Part shown: positions 7,991 through 15,645 of the stretch, in pieces
Numbering within the stretch: position 1 is the stretch's first letter
Layout: the number at the start of each line of letters is the position of its first letter
Assembly: GCA_030740295.1 (NCBI GenBank)
Contig: JASLXP010000909.1
Coordinates: 1 to 22,357, forward strand
DNA from: Planctomycetota bacterium
Lineage (GTDB): Bacteria; Planctomycetota; PUPC01; JACPCR01
DNA length: 22,357 nucleotides
Direction of reading: 5' to 3'
Translations under genes and position numbers: made by a program
Notes under the pieces: model-generated
Seen by the model: the letters and a program-made list of their open reading frames with translations, nothing else
The model's database searches: none
What the model was told of the DNA's origin: nothing

Positions 7991-8368
7991 TGTCCTTGAC
8001 AGTGTGGGGCGGCCACGCGTTTCGCCCAGCAGTAGAGCAATTTTATTGACCTGAAATGCATTTCAGGTGATCTGCATTGGGCCAAAACCGGAGCCGAAAT
8101 GTTTTGCACCATTCCTGCTACGGAAGCCTCCAGAGTTATTTTGCTATACTTTTGCCACACGAAGGTCTCTTTCGCACTGGTTGTTGTCGAAAGGGATTCT
8201 GAAGTCCTTGGTAAACGCGAGGACGTCCGCTCCTTTGCCCTTGCCGTCTTAAACCCTTATCCGCCTTGAGCCCGACTGGCGTTTTTTTGGCATCGCCGCC
8301 TCCGCCTACAGGTCGCAGATCCATGAAGCAGGAGCTGGTCTTTCAGAGCAATTTCTGGCCATCAGACC
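7991..8368. other. Intergenic region between divergent genes
   Basis: 378 bases between the damaged-looking VCBS gene (-) and the amidohydrolase (+). It contains a perfect 20-bp palindrome (8049-8068). A weak hairpin at 8263-8282 (CGCC/GGCG) is followed by seven T at 8283-8289 and could be a poor terminator. No domain is seen in any frame, including on the minus strand where the missing VCBS N-terminus would be expected. Confidence 0.6.
8049..8068. promoter_or_regulatory. Perfect 20-bp palindrome (possible operator)
   Basis: ACCTGAAATGCATTTCAGGT is its own reverse complement with no spacer. It lies 59 bases upstream of the GTG used for the VCBS gene and about 300 bases before the amidohydrolase. 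The length and symmetry suit a dimeric regulator site, but there is no regulator gene nearby and only one copy, so function is open. The symmetry itself is certain. Confidence 0.5.
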
Positions 8369-9499
8369 ATGATCATCGACTCACACGCCTATACTTTTCA
8401 GCCTGGCGATCATCCGGCAGGATTTGCGAGCGTCGAAGATCACATGATGTGGATTCAGCAGTCGCAGCCTCTGCATCATCAGCCTGCCTGGCGGATTCGA
8501 GACCGGACACCGGCTGCCTCGGTACCGTTGGGCCCCGAGACCTCTGAAGATTGGCGGCGACTGCCTGATGTGAATTTTCGCGTCGATCACGAGAAGGGGC
8601 GCGTGGTGTGGACCGTCGATGGCGAGGACTACACCAAGCAGTTTTACCCGCCGAATTTGAGGAATCTTGAATTCACACCGCACAGCCTTATCGCTGAGAT
8701 GGATTACGCGGGAGTGGACCTGGCAGTCATTCATACCAATCCCATGCTTGGGCGTGACTGCACTTTTCTGGCGGAGTGCGTTTCCCTCTATCCTGACCGA
8801 TTCAAGGCCATGGCTCCCGTGGATGAATGGCGTATCGCGAGCGAGACGGACGCTGTCATCCATGAGCTGACTGAGGCGATCACCGTTCACGGCCTGCATG
8901 CGATCAAATGCAACGCGAGCCTTCCCTACTTTGAATCACCGGATCCCTGGGACGACGGACCCTACCGGCCCTTTTGGGAGGCGGCTACGTCGTTTGGCGT
9001 TCCCGTCTTCATCACCCTCGGGTCCGGCCATCGCAAGTTGAATCTCGGCACATCCATCTCCAGACAACAGGAAGGTTATCTCGCCGAGCAGAGGAATCTG
9101 ATGCGCTTGATGGAGCGCTATCCGAGCATGACCTGCAATCTCACCCACGGGTTTCCCTGGCGCGCTTTTCTGGACGACGAGGGCATTTCAGTGCCCGACG
9201 AAATCTGGCTTCCCTTCGAAAATCCGAACTGCAATCTCGAAGTCTGTTTTCCAGTGCGCATAGGAGACGTGTTCGAGTATCCCTATCAAGAGGTCTGGCC
9301 CATGCTCGAGGCCATGGCCGAACATGTAGGCCCTGACCACCTCAACTGGGGCACCGACATGCCTTTCCAGAACCGGTTCTGTACGTATCGGCAGTCACGA
9401 GCCTGGATCGAAAATCACTGTGACTTCCTGAGCGCGGAAGACAAGGCCATGATCTTCGGCGGAACTGCAGCGCGGATCATGGGTCTGGAGTCGATGTAG
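8369..9499 (+). CDS. Amidohydrolase_2 family metal-dependent hydrolase
   Basis: 376 residues, the usual size for cytoplasmic TIM-barrel hydrolases or decarboxylases of the Amidohydro_2 family. The first strand carries MIIDSH (D4, H6). Further markers are EMDYAGVDLAVIH, the HAIKCN segment with K180, CNLTHGFPW with H260, and NWGTDMPF with the expected strand-8 Asp D330. The second histidine of the usual DxHxH metal motif is Tyr here (DSHAY), which may alter metal binding. No signal peptide. ATG 8369 is chosen because an in-frame TGA lies at 8324-8326 with no other ATG between, and the barrel begins right after it; no close Shine-Dalgarno is seen. Substrate unknown. It is followed by a 328-base gap, so an operon with the next gene is unlikely. 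Confidence 0.85.
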   Translation: MIIDSHAYTFQPGDHPAGFASVEDHMMWIQQSQPLHHQPAWRIRDRTPAASVPLGPETSEDWRRLPDVNFRVDHEKGRVVWTVDGEDYTKQFYPPNLRNLEFTPHSLIAEMDYAGVDLAVIHTNPMLGRDCTFLAECVSLYPDRFKAMAPVDEWRIASETDAVIHELTEAITVHGLHAIKCNASLPYFESPDPWDDGPYRPFWEAATSFGVPVFITLGSGHRKLNLGTSISRQQEGYLAEQRNLMRLMERYPSMTCNLTHGFPWRAFLDDEGISVPDEIWLPFENPNCNLEVCFPVRIGDVFEYPYQEVWPMLEAMAEHVGPDHLNWGTDMPFQNRFCTYRQSRAWIENHCDFLSAEDKAMIFGGTAARIMGLESM

Positions 9500-9827
9500 C
9501 GACAATGGATCGCAACAGGTTCAGCGCGGCAACTTCACCACGCGCTCCCGCTTCCCTGAGAGCTCTTTGTCCGTCCGAAACATCTTGCATCGATGCTCCC
9601 TCCCCATTGGTCGGCTGCGGACCACGACAACTGAAGGAACGCGAGCCATACATCTGATGTCATTAGACGATCATTGGATGTATGGACTGTTCAGATCTCG
9701 GAGACCACAAACTCCTGGTCAACAACACTTTATCTAAAGAGAGACTCCAGGAATGGCCGTTGCTTCGGTAACGATGTTCCCATTGTAATTCCTCTGCAGC
9801 ACTGCCCGACAACAACCAGGAGATCAA
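9500..9827. other. Intergenic region with a 9-bp inverted repeat
   Basis: 328 bases without a supportable gene. CCATACATC at 9646-9654 and GATGTATGG at 9677-9685 form a perfect 9-bp inverted repeat with a 22-base loop. An overlapping plus-strand frame (9674-10165) runs into the next gene in another reading frame and shows no domain. A good Shine-Dalgarno for the next gene is at 9818-9822. Confidence 0.6.
9646..9685. promoter_or_regulatory. Inverted repeat upstream of the 965-residue gene
   Basis: Perfect 9-bp arms, CCATACATC and GATGTATGG, separated by 22 bases and located about 140 bases before the start of the large exported protein. No T-tract follows, so it is not a standard terminator. 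It could be an operator or a 5' leader hairpin; nothing else in the sequence decides. Confidence 0.35.
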
Positions 9828-12725
9828 ATGATGACCAGATGTCTGCCGATAGCGTTCACCACCATCCTTGTATTCACACTCACAGGGGCTGCCCAGGGCC
9901 TGCCCTTCAAGAAAAAAATCGAAACATTCCGCAACAAGGAAGGCGACGTGATCGTCTTTGCACTCCATCTGGAGCAGCCCTTTCTTGCCGAAGAATTCGA
10001 GACCAGCAACTACCTGCGCCTGCAGCCCCTCGCCAAGAGCGCCTACCTCATCTATCCCAAGGAAACAAAGTTCCGCCAGAAACATGCCGCGTTTTATGGC
10101 CGTCTGCGCGGCAAGGGAAGGGTCAAGCTGCGGCTCTCTTACGAAGTGGTGACGGAGAATCTTGACGGCTCGAGGCGCGTGGAAGTGCGCAAGAGCGAGG
10201 TCGAAGTTTCCATCCCTCAAGAGGAGGCCGGACACGTCAACACCTATCGAGCGTGGGCGCGCCACCAGAATGCCCATTTCCGTGAGCTGCTGAGTTTCTA
10301 CCCTCGGGAGACGTTCTTCCAATACTGCCTGCTTCAATCCAAAGACCGCTATGGCATCTCTGCTTCGAATCCTCAATCCGCGCCTACGCATTTGCCGCAA
10401 CAGGCCCGGGATGTCGAGGCAGACCTTTACCGGGTGTTCACCGGCTCGCTTGCCATTCAGGAAGCATTGCAGAAACAGGCTTACAGCGGCCAGAAAACCA
10501 GGGGCGACCACAATATACACATCAGCCAGTTGAAGCCGCCGGAGCTGCAGTCGCTCCCTTACCCCAAGCTGCTCGAGGAAGCGGCGAAGAAGAACCTCGA
10601 GCCCAAAGTTCACGAGATTTCAAAGCTCGTCCCGGCGGACCAATACCTTCTGCATTTTAACTCCATCGACACTGCCTGGAAGCTCTCCGACCTGACGGAG
10701 AGTTGGGGCGATAACCTGCTCCGCCTGTTCACCATTCACGCCCGGCATAACCGCATCCAGAAGAAGATCGAAAATCAGCTCTGCCTCAAACGCGATCCGA
10801 TCACGCAGTTATTCGCAGGTGGCGTGATTGGTGAAGTGGCCGTGACCGGGTCAGACGTTTTTATATTTGAAGGCACTGACTTGACCGTCATCTTCCGGCT
10901 CAAGAACGCGGCCGAGTTCGAAAAGAGCGCCGCCGGCTGGGTGAAAGAAGTGAAGCAGAAGCATCCCGAAATGATCGAGCGGGAGTTCAACTATCGTGGC
11001 CACAAGCTGACGGCCCGCTACACCGAGGACCGGCTGGTCAGTTCCTTCCTCCTCAAGCACGAGGACTTTGTGGTCTATTCGAATTCGCATGTCTCGATTC
11101 GAAAGATGGTGGACACCATCGTTGGCAAGAGCCCGCCGCTCATCGAGGCCGAGGACTACCGGTACGTCAGCACGATCCTTCCGCCATCGGACGAAGGCGC
11201 ATCCAGTTATTTCTTTGCCTCGGAAGCTTTCCTTCGCCGGCAGGTCGGCCCTGAACGAAAGATATCTGAAAAGCGCAGAATTCAGTGTTTCAACAACCTC
11301 GTCATGCTCAATAACGCGTCCATGTTTTACAGGCTCGAATCCGGCCGGTCTCCTGCCTCGTTGACGGACCTGGTGAAGGGACGCTTCGTCGATCCGGCGA
11401 AGCTGGTTTGCCCCCACGGCGGGGCTTACGCGTTTGATGCAGAGCACGATGCGGGGACCTGCTCACTGCACAATCGCCTCAAGTATCTCACGCCTAACAC
11501 AGAGCTGAAGGTGCTGAAAGTCTCATCCTCCGAGCGGCAGGGGTACAACAATTACAAGCGGCGCTACCAGGAGTTCTGGCAGGGCGTATTCGACCCGATT
11601 GCCATCCGAATGACCGCCGGCGATGCCAGGGTCAAGATCGAAACCTGTGTGCTTCCGTTCGCCAACGGCAGTGTTTATTCGAGCTTGCAGGAAATGCTGG
11701 ACAAGACTCCGCAGCCGCACGACACCTCGAAGATCGCCGAATCCGCTTTGGTCTCCCTCGGCCTGACGATGGGCCAGAAGGGCATTTCAAAATTCCTCAA
11801 AGAGATCCCCGGCATTCCGGATACCCTCGCCGCCAACCCAACGCTGACAGACCTGAGCTGGATTGGTGACCGGTTCTCCCTGCATCTCTGCGACGAGGAC
11901 ACGATCCTCGAAGTCGATCCCACAAGGTTGCGTACTCTTAACGTCCTCGGGCGCATTCCCGTGACCACGCAGTACCTTGCCGGCATTGCCGTGCTTTCTG
12001 TAAATCTACCGACCTATCTCACCATCGAGGTGCACAATCGAGAGAAAGCAAGGCAGTTTCTTGAGCAGCTTTCATCAAAGATTTTTCTCAAAGGAGACGG
12101 CTTTATGGATCTGCCCACCAGCTTCGATGCGTACCGTCTGCCGGATTACAGAGGACACGCCAATTACGTTCTGAGTTACCAGATTTACGCGCTGAAGATC
12201 CGCCTGCATGCCGCGCTGGTCGGAAACCAGTTGGTTGCGGCCACCCGGTCAAAGACGCTCTATGAAGTGATCGACGCGGCTGATGCGAAGCCCGGCGAGA
12301 AGCCAGGCCCAGTGCACATGATGCTCCGCTTCAACCTCGGGGCATTGAACACGCTCAAAGACGACCTCCAGCTCTACTGGGCTGAAAAATCTCGACTGGC
12401 CTGCCACGCGAACATCATGTCCATCTACAATCTGCTCAAGCTCTACGAAGTGCCCGTCGAGCAGCTTGCCCGCCTTTCGGAGGCAAAGTACGGCGTCACC
12501 TATTATTGCCCGGAAGGGGGCGCATACAGTTTCGAGCAAGGCCGCGACCAGGTCCAGTGCAGCGTGCACGGGAATCGGCAAAGCTCGAAGCAGAACCTTG
12601 GCATGAATCCGGAATCTTCCTTCGCCCAGTTCTTTGATACTCTGAAGCAGGTCTCGGCCGATCTGCGCTTTAGGGAGGACAGCCTGATTACCACGGTGGT
12701 GATCGATCGGGAGAGAAAGCAGTAG
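9828..12725 (+). CDS. Large exported protein of unknown function with duplicated half and two prepilin-like Cys motifs
   Basis: 965 residues; no confident family. Residues 1-23 are a signal peptide (hydrophobic IAFTTILVFTLTGAA). ATG 9828 has a strong AGGAG five bases upstream. The protein appears built twice: a segment at about 265-450 (PADQYLLHFNSIDTAWKLSD, GSDVFIFEGTDLTVIFRL) and one at about 645-840 (WIGDRFSLHLCDEDTILEVD, LAGIAVLSVNLPTYLTIEV), each resembling DUF3352-like periplasmic proteins. Each half ends in a short module: CPHGGAYAFDAEHDAGTCSL at 528-547 and CPEGGAYSFEQGRDQVQCSV at 894-913. Both cysteine pairs are exactly 17 residues apart and each second Cys is followed by SxH. This CPxGGxY...CSxH signature is typical of the C-termini of small type II/IV prepilin-like proteins, and the preceding helix plus SPASLTDLVKGRFV also fits. 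Function is not assigned. A surface or envelope assembly role is only a guess. Confidence 0.85.
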   Translation: MMTRCLPIAFTTILVFTLTGAAQGLPFKKKIETFRNKEGDVIVFALHLEQPFLAEEFETSNYLRLQPLAKSAYLIYPKETKFRQKHAAFYGRLRGKGRVKLRLSYEVVTENLDGSRRVEVRKSEVEVSIPQEEAGHVNTYRAWARHQNAHFRELLSFYPRETFFQYCLLQSKDRYGISASNPQSAPTHLPQQARDVEADLYRVFTGSLAIQEALQKQAYSGQKTRGDHNIHISQLKPPELQSLPYPKLLEEAAKKNLEPKVHEISKLVPADQYLLHFNSIDTAWKLSDLTESWGDNLLRLFTIHARHNRIQKKIENQLCLKRDPITQLFAGGVIGEVAVTGSDVFIFEGTDLTVIFRLKNAAEFEKSAAGWVKEVKQKHPEMIEREFNYRGHKLTARYTEDRLVSSFLLKHEDFVVYSNSHVSIRKMVDTIVGKSPPLIEAEDYRYVSTILPPSDEGASSYFFASEAFLRRQVGPERKISEKRRIQCFNNLVMLNNASMFYRLESGRSPASLTDLVKGRFVDPAKLVCPHGGAYAFDAEHDAGTCSLHNRLKYLTPNTELKVLKVSSSERQGYNNYKRRYQEFWQGVFDPIAIRMTAGDARVKIETCVLPFANGSVYSSLQEMLDKTPQPHDTSKIAESALVSLGLTMGQKGISKFLKEIPGIPDTLAANPTLTDLSWIGDRFSLHLCDEDTILEVDPTRLRTLNVLGRIPVTTQYLAGIAVLSVNLPTYLTIEVHNREKARQFLEQLSSKIFLKGDGFMDLPTSFDAYRLPDYRGHANYVLSYQIYALKIRLHAALVGNQLVAATRSKTLYEVIDAADAKPGEKPGPVHMMLRFNLGALNTLKDDLQLYWAEKSRLACHANIMSIYNLLKLYEVPVEQLARLSEAKYGVTYYCPEGGAYSFEQGRDQVQCSVHGNRQSSKQNLGMNPESSFAQFFDTLKQVSADLRFREDSLITTVVIDRERKQ

Positions 12726-12835
12726 ATTCATGAAGGTCCTTCGCAATCCTGTCGATTGTTTCTGCGTGCACAGGCAGTACCTTCTTGGAACGAAACCAGA
12801 GACTGACAGAGTCTCGCGATACCCGTTCAGACCAA

Positions 12836-12841
12836 AGGAAG
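12836..12841 (+). promoter_or_regulatory. Shine-Dalgarno deciding the start at 12848
   Basis: AGGAAG sits six bases before ATG 12848. The earlier in-frame ATG at 12785 would add 21 charged residues before the conserved first barrel strand and has no comparable ribosome-binding site. Confidence 0.6.
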
Positions 12842-12847
12842 TTCCAG

Positions 12848-13657
12848 ATGAGCACAGACCTGAAACCCGTTGCCCTTCAGCTTTACACTCTCAGAGAGCG
12901 TCTGGGAGAATCGAAGGAGAGTTTCCTGGCCACCATGAAAAAGGTGGCGGACATCGGCTACAAGGGCGTCGAGGGTGGCCAGGGCAACGCTGCAGCGTTC
13001 GGCATTTCCGTCACGGAATACAAGGAATTGCTCGACGACCTTGGCCTGCAGCCGGTGTCAGGACCGGGGCCTCAACCCGACCTGAGCAACATCGATGAGC
13101 TCGCCGAGACGTGCGGCATCTTCGGCGTCGATGTCCTGATGGGCGGATTCGGGCGCGACCAGTTCAAAGACCTTGACACAATCAAAGCTACCGCGGAAAC
13201 CGCCAATCGAATGGTCGAAGCAGTGAAGCCGCATGGTTTGCAGCTTGCACTCCACAATCACTGGTGGGAGTTCGAGAGAGTCGACGGTCGAATCGCCCAG
13301 GAGTACATGGCCGAGCTGTGCCCGGGAGTCTTCTTCGAGCTGGACGTGTATTGGGCGGCTAATTTCGGTGCAAACGATCCAGCCGCAGAAGTGGCCAAGT
13401 TCAAAGACCGAATCCCCCTCCTTCACATCAAGGACGGAAACTTGGAGCCCCCCAGCCCGGACAAGCCCGGCGGCGGCGACATGACCGCAGTCGGCCAGGG
13501 AAAGATAGACACTCCGGCTGCCATCGCCGCAGCAAGCCCTGATGTCCTTCGCTGGTTGATCGTCGAATTGGATCGCTGTGAGACTGACATGCTCGAAGCC
13601 GTGGAGGACAGCTATCGCTACCTAACCGAAAACGGCCTTGGTCTGGGAAACGTCTGA
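12848..13657 (+). CDS. Sugar phosphate isomerase/epimerase-like TIM barrel (AP_endonuc_2 / xylose isomerase-like)
   Basis: 269 residues, the normal size for this cytoplasmic family. The first strand and helix read VALQLYTLRERLG, followed by VADIGYKGVEG. Probable metal ligands are E141 (LALHNHWWEF), D166 (FFELDVYW), H193 (LLHIKDGN) and E240 (LIVELD), in the order seen in tagatose/psicose epimerase-type enzymes. It ends with AVEDSYRYL, a usual closing helix. The role is probably isomerisation or epimerisation of a sugar or inositol derivative; the exact substrate is not readable. It starts 122 bases after the large exported protein and is followed 121 bases later by an exported sulfatase on the same strand, so co-expression is plausible, though a hairpin lies between it and the sulfatase. 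Confidence 0.88.
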   Translation: MSTDLKPVALQLYTLRERLGESKESFLATMKKVADIGYKGVEGGQGNAAAFGISVTEYKELLDDLGLQPVSGPGPQPDLSNIDELAETCGIFGVDVLMGGFGRDQFKDLDTIKATAETANRMVEAVKPHGLQLALHNHWWEFERVDGRIAQEYMAELCPGVFFELDVYWAANFGANDPAAEVAKFKDRIPLLHIKDGNLEPPSPDKPGGGDMTAVGQGKIDTPAAIAAASPDVLRWLIVELDRCETDMLEAVEDSYRYLTENGLGLGNV

Positions 13658-13680
13658 AACATGACCACCATCACATCCCT

Positions 13681-13713
13681 GGTAGAGCCGGTAAAGAGCG
13701 CGGAGGCTCTACC
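13681..13713. terminator. Intergenic hairpin between isomerase and sulfatase
   Basis: GGTAGAGCC at 13681-13689 pairs perfectly with GGCTCTACC at 13705-13713 around a 15-base loop. It follows the isomerase stop by 23 bases, a normal place for a terminator, but only CTCTGTTC follows, not a T-tract. It may be a weak terminator, a 3' stabilising hairpin or a dispersed palindrome. Confidence 0.4.
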
Positions 13714-13763
13714 TCTGTTCAAAGATGCGACTGGAACATACCAGAGGCCCAACGCAAATGATG

Positions 13764-13769
13764 AAAGGA
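13764..13769 (+). promoter_or_regulatory. Shine-Dalgarno deciding the start at 13779
   Basis: AAAGGA lies nine bases before ATG 13779. That ATG begins directly at a textbook signal peptide (MRNLLLLTVLSAPLIAHA). Earlier in-frame ATGs at 13725, 13758 and 13761 would bury the hydrophobic segment behind extra residues. Confidence 0.6.
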
Positions 13770-13778
13770 ATATTACCA

Positions 13779-15611
13779 ATGAGAAATCTGCTCCTGCTGA
13801 CGGTCCTCAGCGCGCCACTTATCGCGCATGCCGAAGATCGTCCTAACATTTTGTGGCTCACCAGTGAAGACAATGGAATTTCGTGGGTGAGCTGCTACGG
13901 CGGCCGGAACTGCAAGACGCCGACCATTGACAGACTTGCCGACGAGGGATTCCGCTACACCCACTGTTTCGATAATGCCGCGGTTTGCGCGCCGACTCGT
14001 TCGACCTGGATTACCGGCATGTATGCCATTTCAAACGGCACGCAGCCCATGCGCAGCCGCAACAGGATTCCGCACGATGTCATCAAGTATTACCCGGATT
14101 TACTGAGAGCGGCCGGCTATCACACTTCAAATGCATCCAAGACGGATTACAACATCGGCGGCCGTCCGGACACTGCCTGCTGGGATCCCAGGGGCAAGAA
14201 GAAGGAACGCTACCGCTGGCGCAATCGAAAGCCGGGTCAGCCATTCTTCGCGGTGGTCAACCTCGGTAGCAGCCACGAAAGCCGTGCACACGGGAACGTG
14301 GAGAACACCCGGAATGATCCGAAGAAGATGAAACTTGCCTCCTACCATCCTGACCTGCCTGTCATTCGGAAAAACTACGCCAAGTATGCAGACGCTATCG
14401 AGAACATGGACAACGACGCGAAGAAAGTTCTCGATGCTCTGAAGAGCGACGGCCTCTACGAAGACACCATCATCATCCACAACTCCGATCACGGGGGCGT
14501 CATGCCTCGCAGTAAACGCTTCCTGTACTCCAGCGGCACGCACTGCCCGCTCATCATTCGAATTCCCGAAAAATACAAACACCTCTGGCCGGCCGAAAAG
14601 CCCGGCATGACCGTTGACCGCCTGGTCAGTTTTGTTGACATGCCCAAGACTTGGCTGAGTCTGTGTGGCGCCGAGACTCCGGAAACGTTTCAGGGCACCG
14701 TCTTCCTGGGCAAAGGGATCGAGCCGGAGCCTCAGTACCACCTGAGTTTCAGAGAGCGCGCGGACGAACGATGCGATTCCGTCCGGATGATCCGCGGCAA
14801 GCAGTTCGCCTATTACAAAAACTACATGCCCTTCGCCCCGGCCGGGCAACATCTCTCCTACCTGTGGCGTGCCCCGGCAGCTCCTGCCTGGGAGATGCAC
14901 CACAAGGAAGGCAAAACAAACGAAATCACCGGCAGGTTTTTCAGGCCGCGCGTTTCGGAAGAGTTTTACGATACCGTCAAGGACTTCGATAACGTCCACA
15001 ACCTGATCGGCGAACCAGCGCATCAGAAGAAGATCGCCGAGATGAGACTGGCCATGCGCAAGATGCAGCTCGAGCTGTTCGACTCCGGGCTTCTTCCTGA
15101 ATCCATGAGAGTCGATCGAGCAAAGCAGAACAACATGACCATCTACGAAATGGTCCGAAATCCCAAACTCTATCCGCTGGAGTCTTATCTCGACGCGGCC
15201 GACACGGCTCTCGAACGCGACAAGGAGAACCTGCCAGCTTTAATCGGCGCGTTGTCGCACGCCGACAGCGGCATCCGTTACTGGGCGGCGGTCGGACTTC
15301 TTCTCCTAAAGAAGGACGCGGCGCCTGGAACTGAAGCAGTCGCCAAAGCCCTGAAAGACGAGTCCCACCAGGTCAGGATTATGGCTGCCTGGACGATGGT
15401 AAAACTGGGCCGGAGCGAGGAGGGGTTGGGTTGTCTTCGCAATCTCCTGAAAGATGGTACGACCGCCGGCAGAAAGCTCTATAACGTGCTTGACTGGATG
15501 GGCGAGGATGCCCTTCCTCTCATAAGAGAATACGTTGAATCCAAACCCAGAAAGCTCGACAAGATCATTGCCCGGGTTGCTGCCGAACATGGGATCAAAA
15601 GACCGAAGTAA
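13779..15611 (+). CDS. Exported type I sulfatase with HEAT-like C-terminal extension
   Basis: 610 residues. Residues 1-18 are a signal peptide cleaved near AHA/ED, so it works in the periplasm or outside. The alkaline-phosphatase-like fold is clear: NILWLTSEDNG (metal ligands E30/D31/N32 region), the sulfatase signature CAPTRSTWITG with the formylglycine-forming Cys C70, and NSDHGG with D237/H238. The C-x-P-x-R signature means it needs conversion of C70 to formylglycine. The overall pattern resembles heparan N-sulfatase-like members, but substrate is an inference. From about residue 480 to the end there are HEAT-like helical repeats (ALIGALSHADSGIRYWAAVG, ALKDESHQVRIMAAWTMVKL, LPLIREYVES), an add-on absent from minimal sulfatases. 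Convergent with the next sulfatase, 34 bases between stops. Confidence 0.93.
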   Translation: MRNLLLLTVLSAPLIAHAEDRPNILWLTSEDNGISWVSCYGGRNCKTPTIDRLADEGFRYTHCFDNAAVCAPTRSTWITGMYAISNGTQPMRSRNRIPHDVIKYYPDLLRAAGYHTSNASKTDYNIGGRPDTACWDPRGKKKERYRWRNRKPGQPFFAVVNLGSSHESRAHGNVENTRNDPKKMKLASYHPDLPVIRKNYAKYADAIENMDNDAKKVLDALKSDGLYEDTIIIHNSDHGGVMPRSKRFLYSSGTHCPLIIRIPEKYKHLWPAEKPGMTVDRLVSFVDMPKTWLSLCGAETPETFQGTVFLGKGIEPEPQYHLSFRERADERCDSVRMIRGKQFAYYKNYMPFAPAGQHLSYLWRAPAAPAWEMHHKEGKTNEITGRFFRPRVSEEFYDTVKDFDNVHNLIGEPAHQKKIAEMRLAMRKMQLELFDSGLLPESMRVDRAKQNNMTIYEMVRNPKLYPLESYLDAADTALERDKENLPALIGALSHADSGIRYWAAVGLLLLKKDAAPGTEAVAKALKDESHQVRIMAAWTMVKLGRSEEGLGCLRNLLKDGTTAGRKLYNVLDWMGEDALPLIREYVESKPRKLDKIIARVAAEHGIKRPK

Positions 15612-15645
15612 CCTCTCTGGGAAGATGTCCCGCCGCATTACCCCG

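Noticed and set aside
8145..8150. TATACT as a -10 promoter element
   Set aside because: No acceptable -35 element lies 16-18 bases upstream, and it is over 200 bases before the next gene.
14127..15023. 298-residue minus-strand frame across the exported sulfatase
   Set aside because: Antisense to conserved sulfatase sequence, no domain or start signal.
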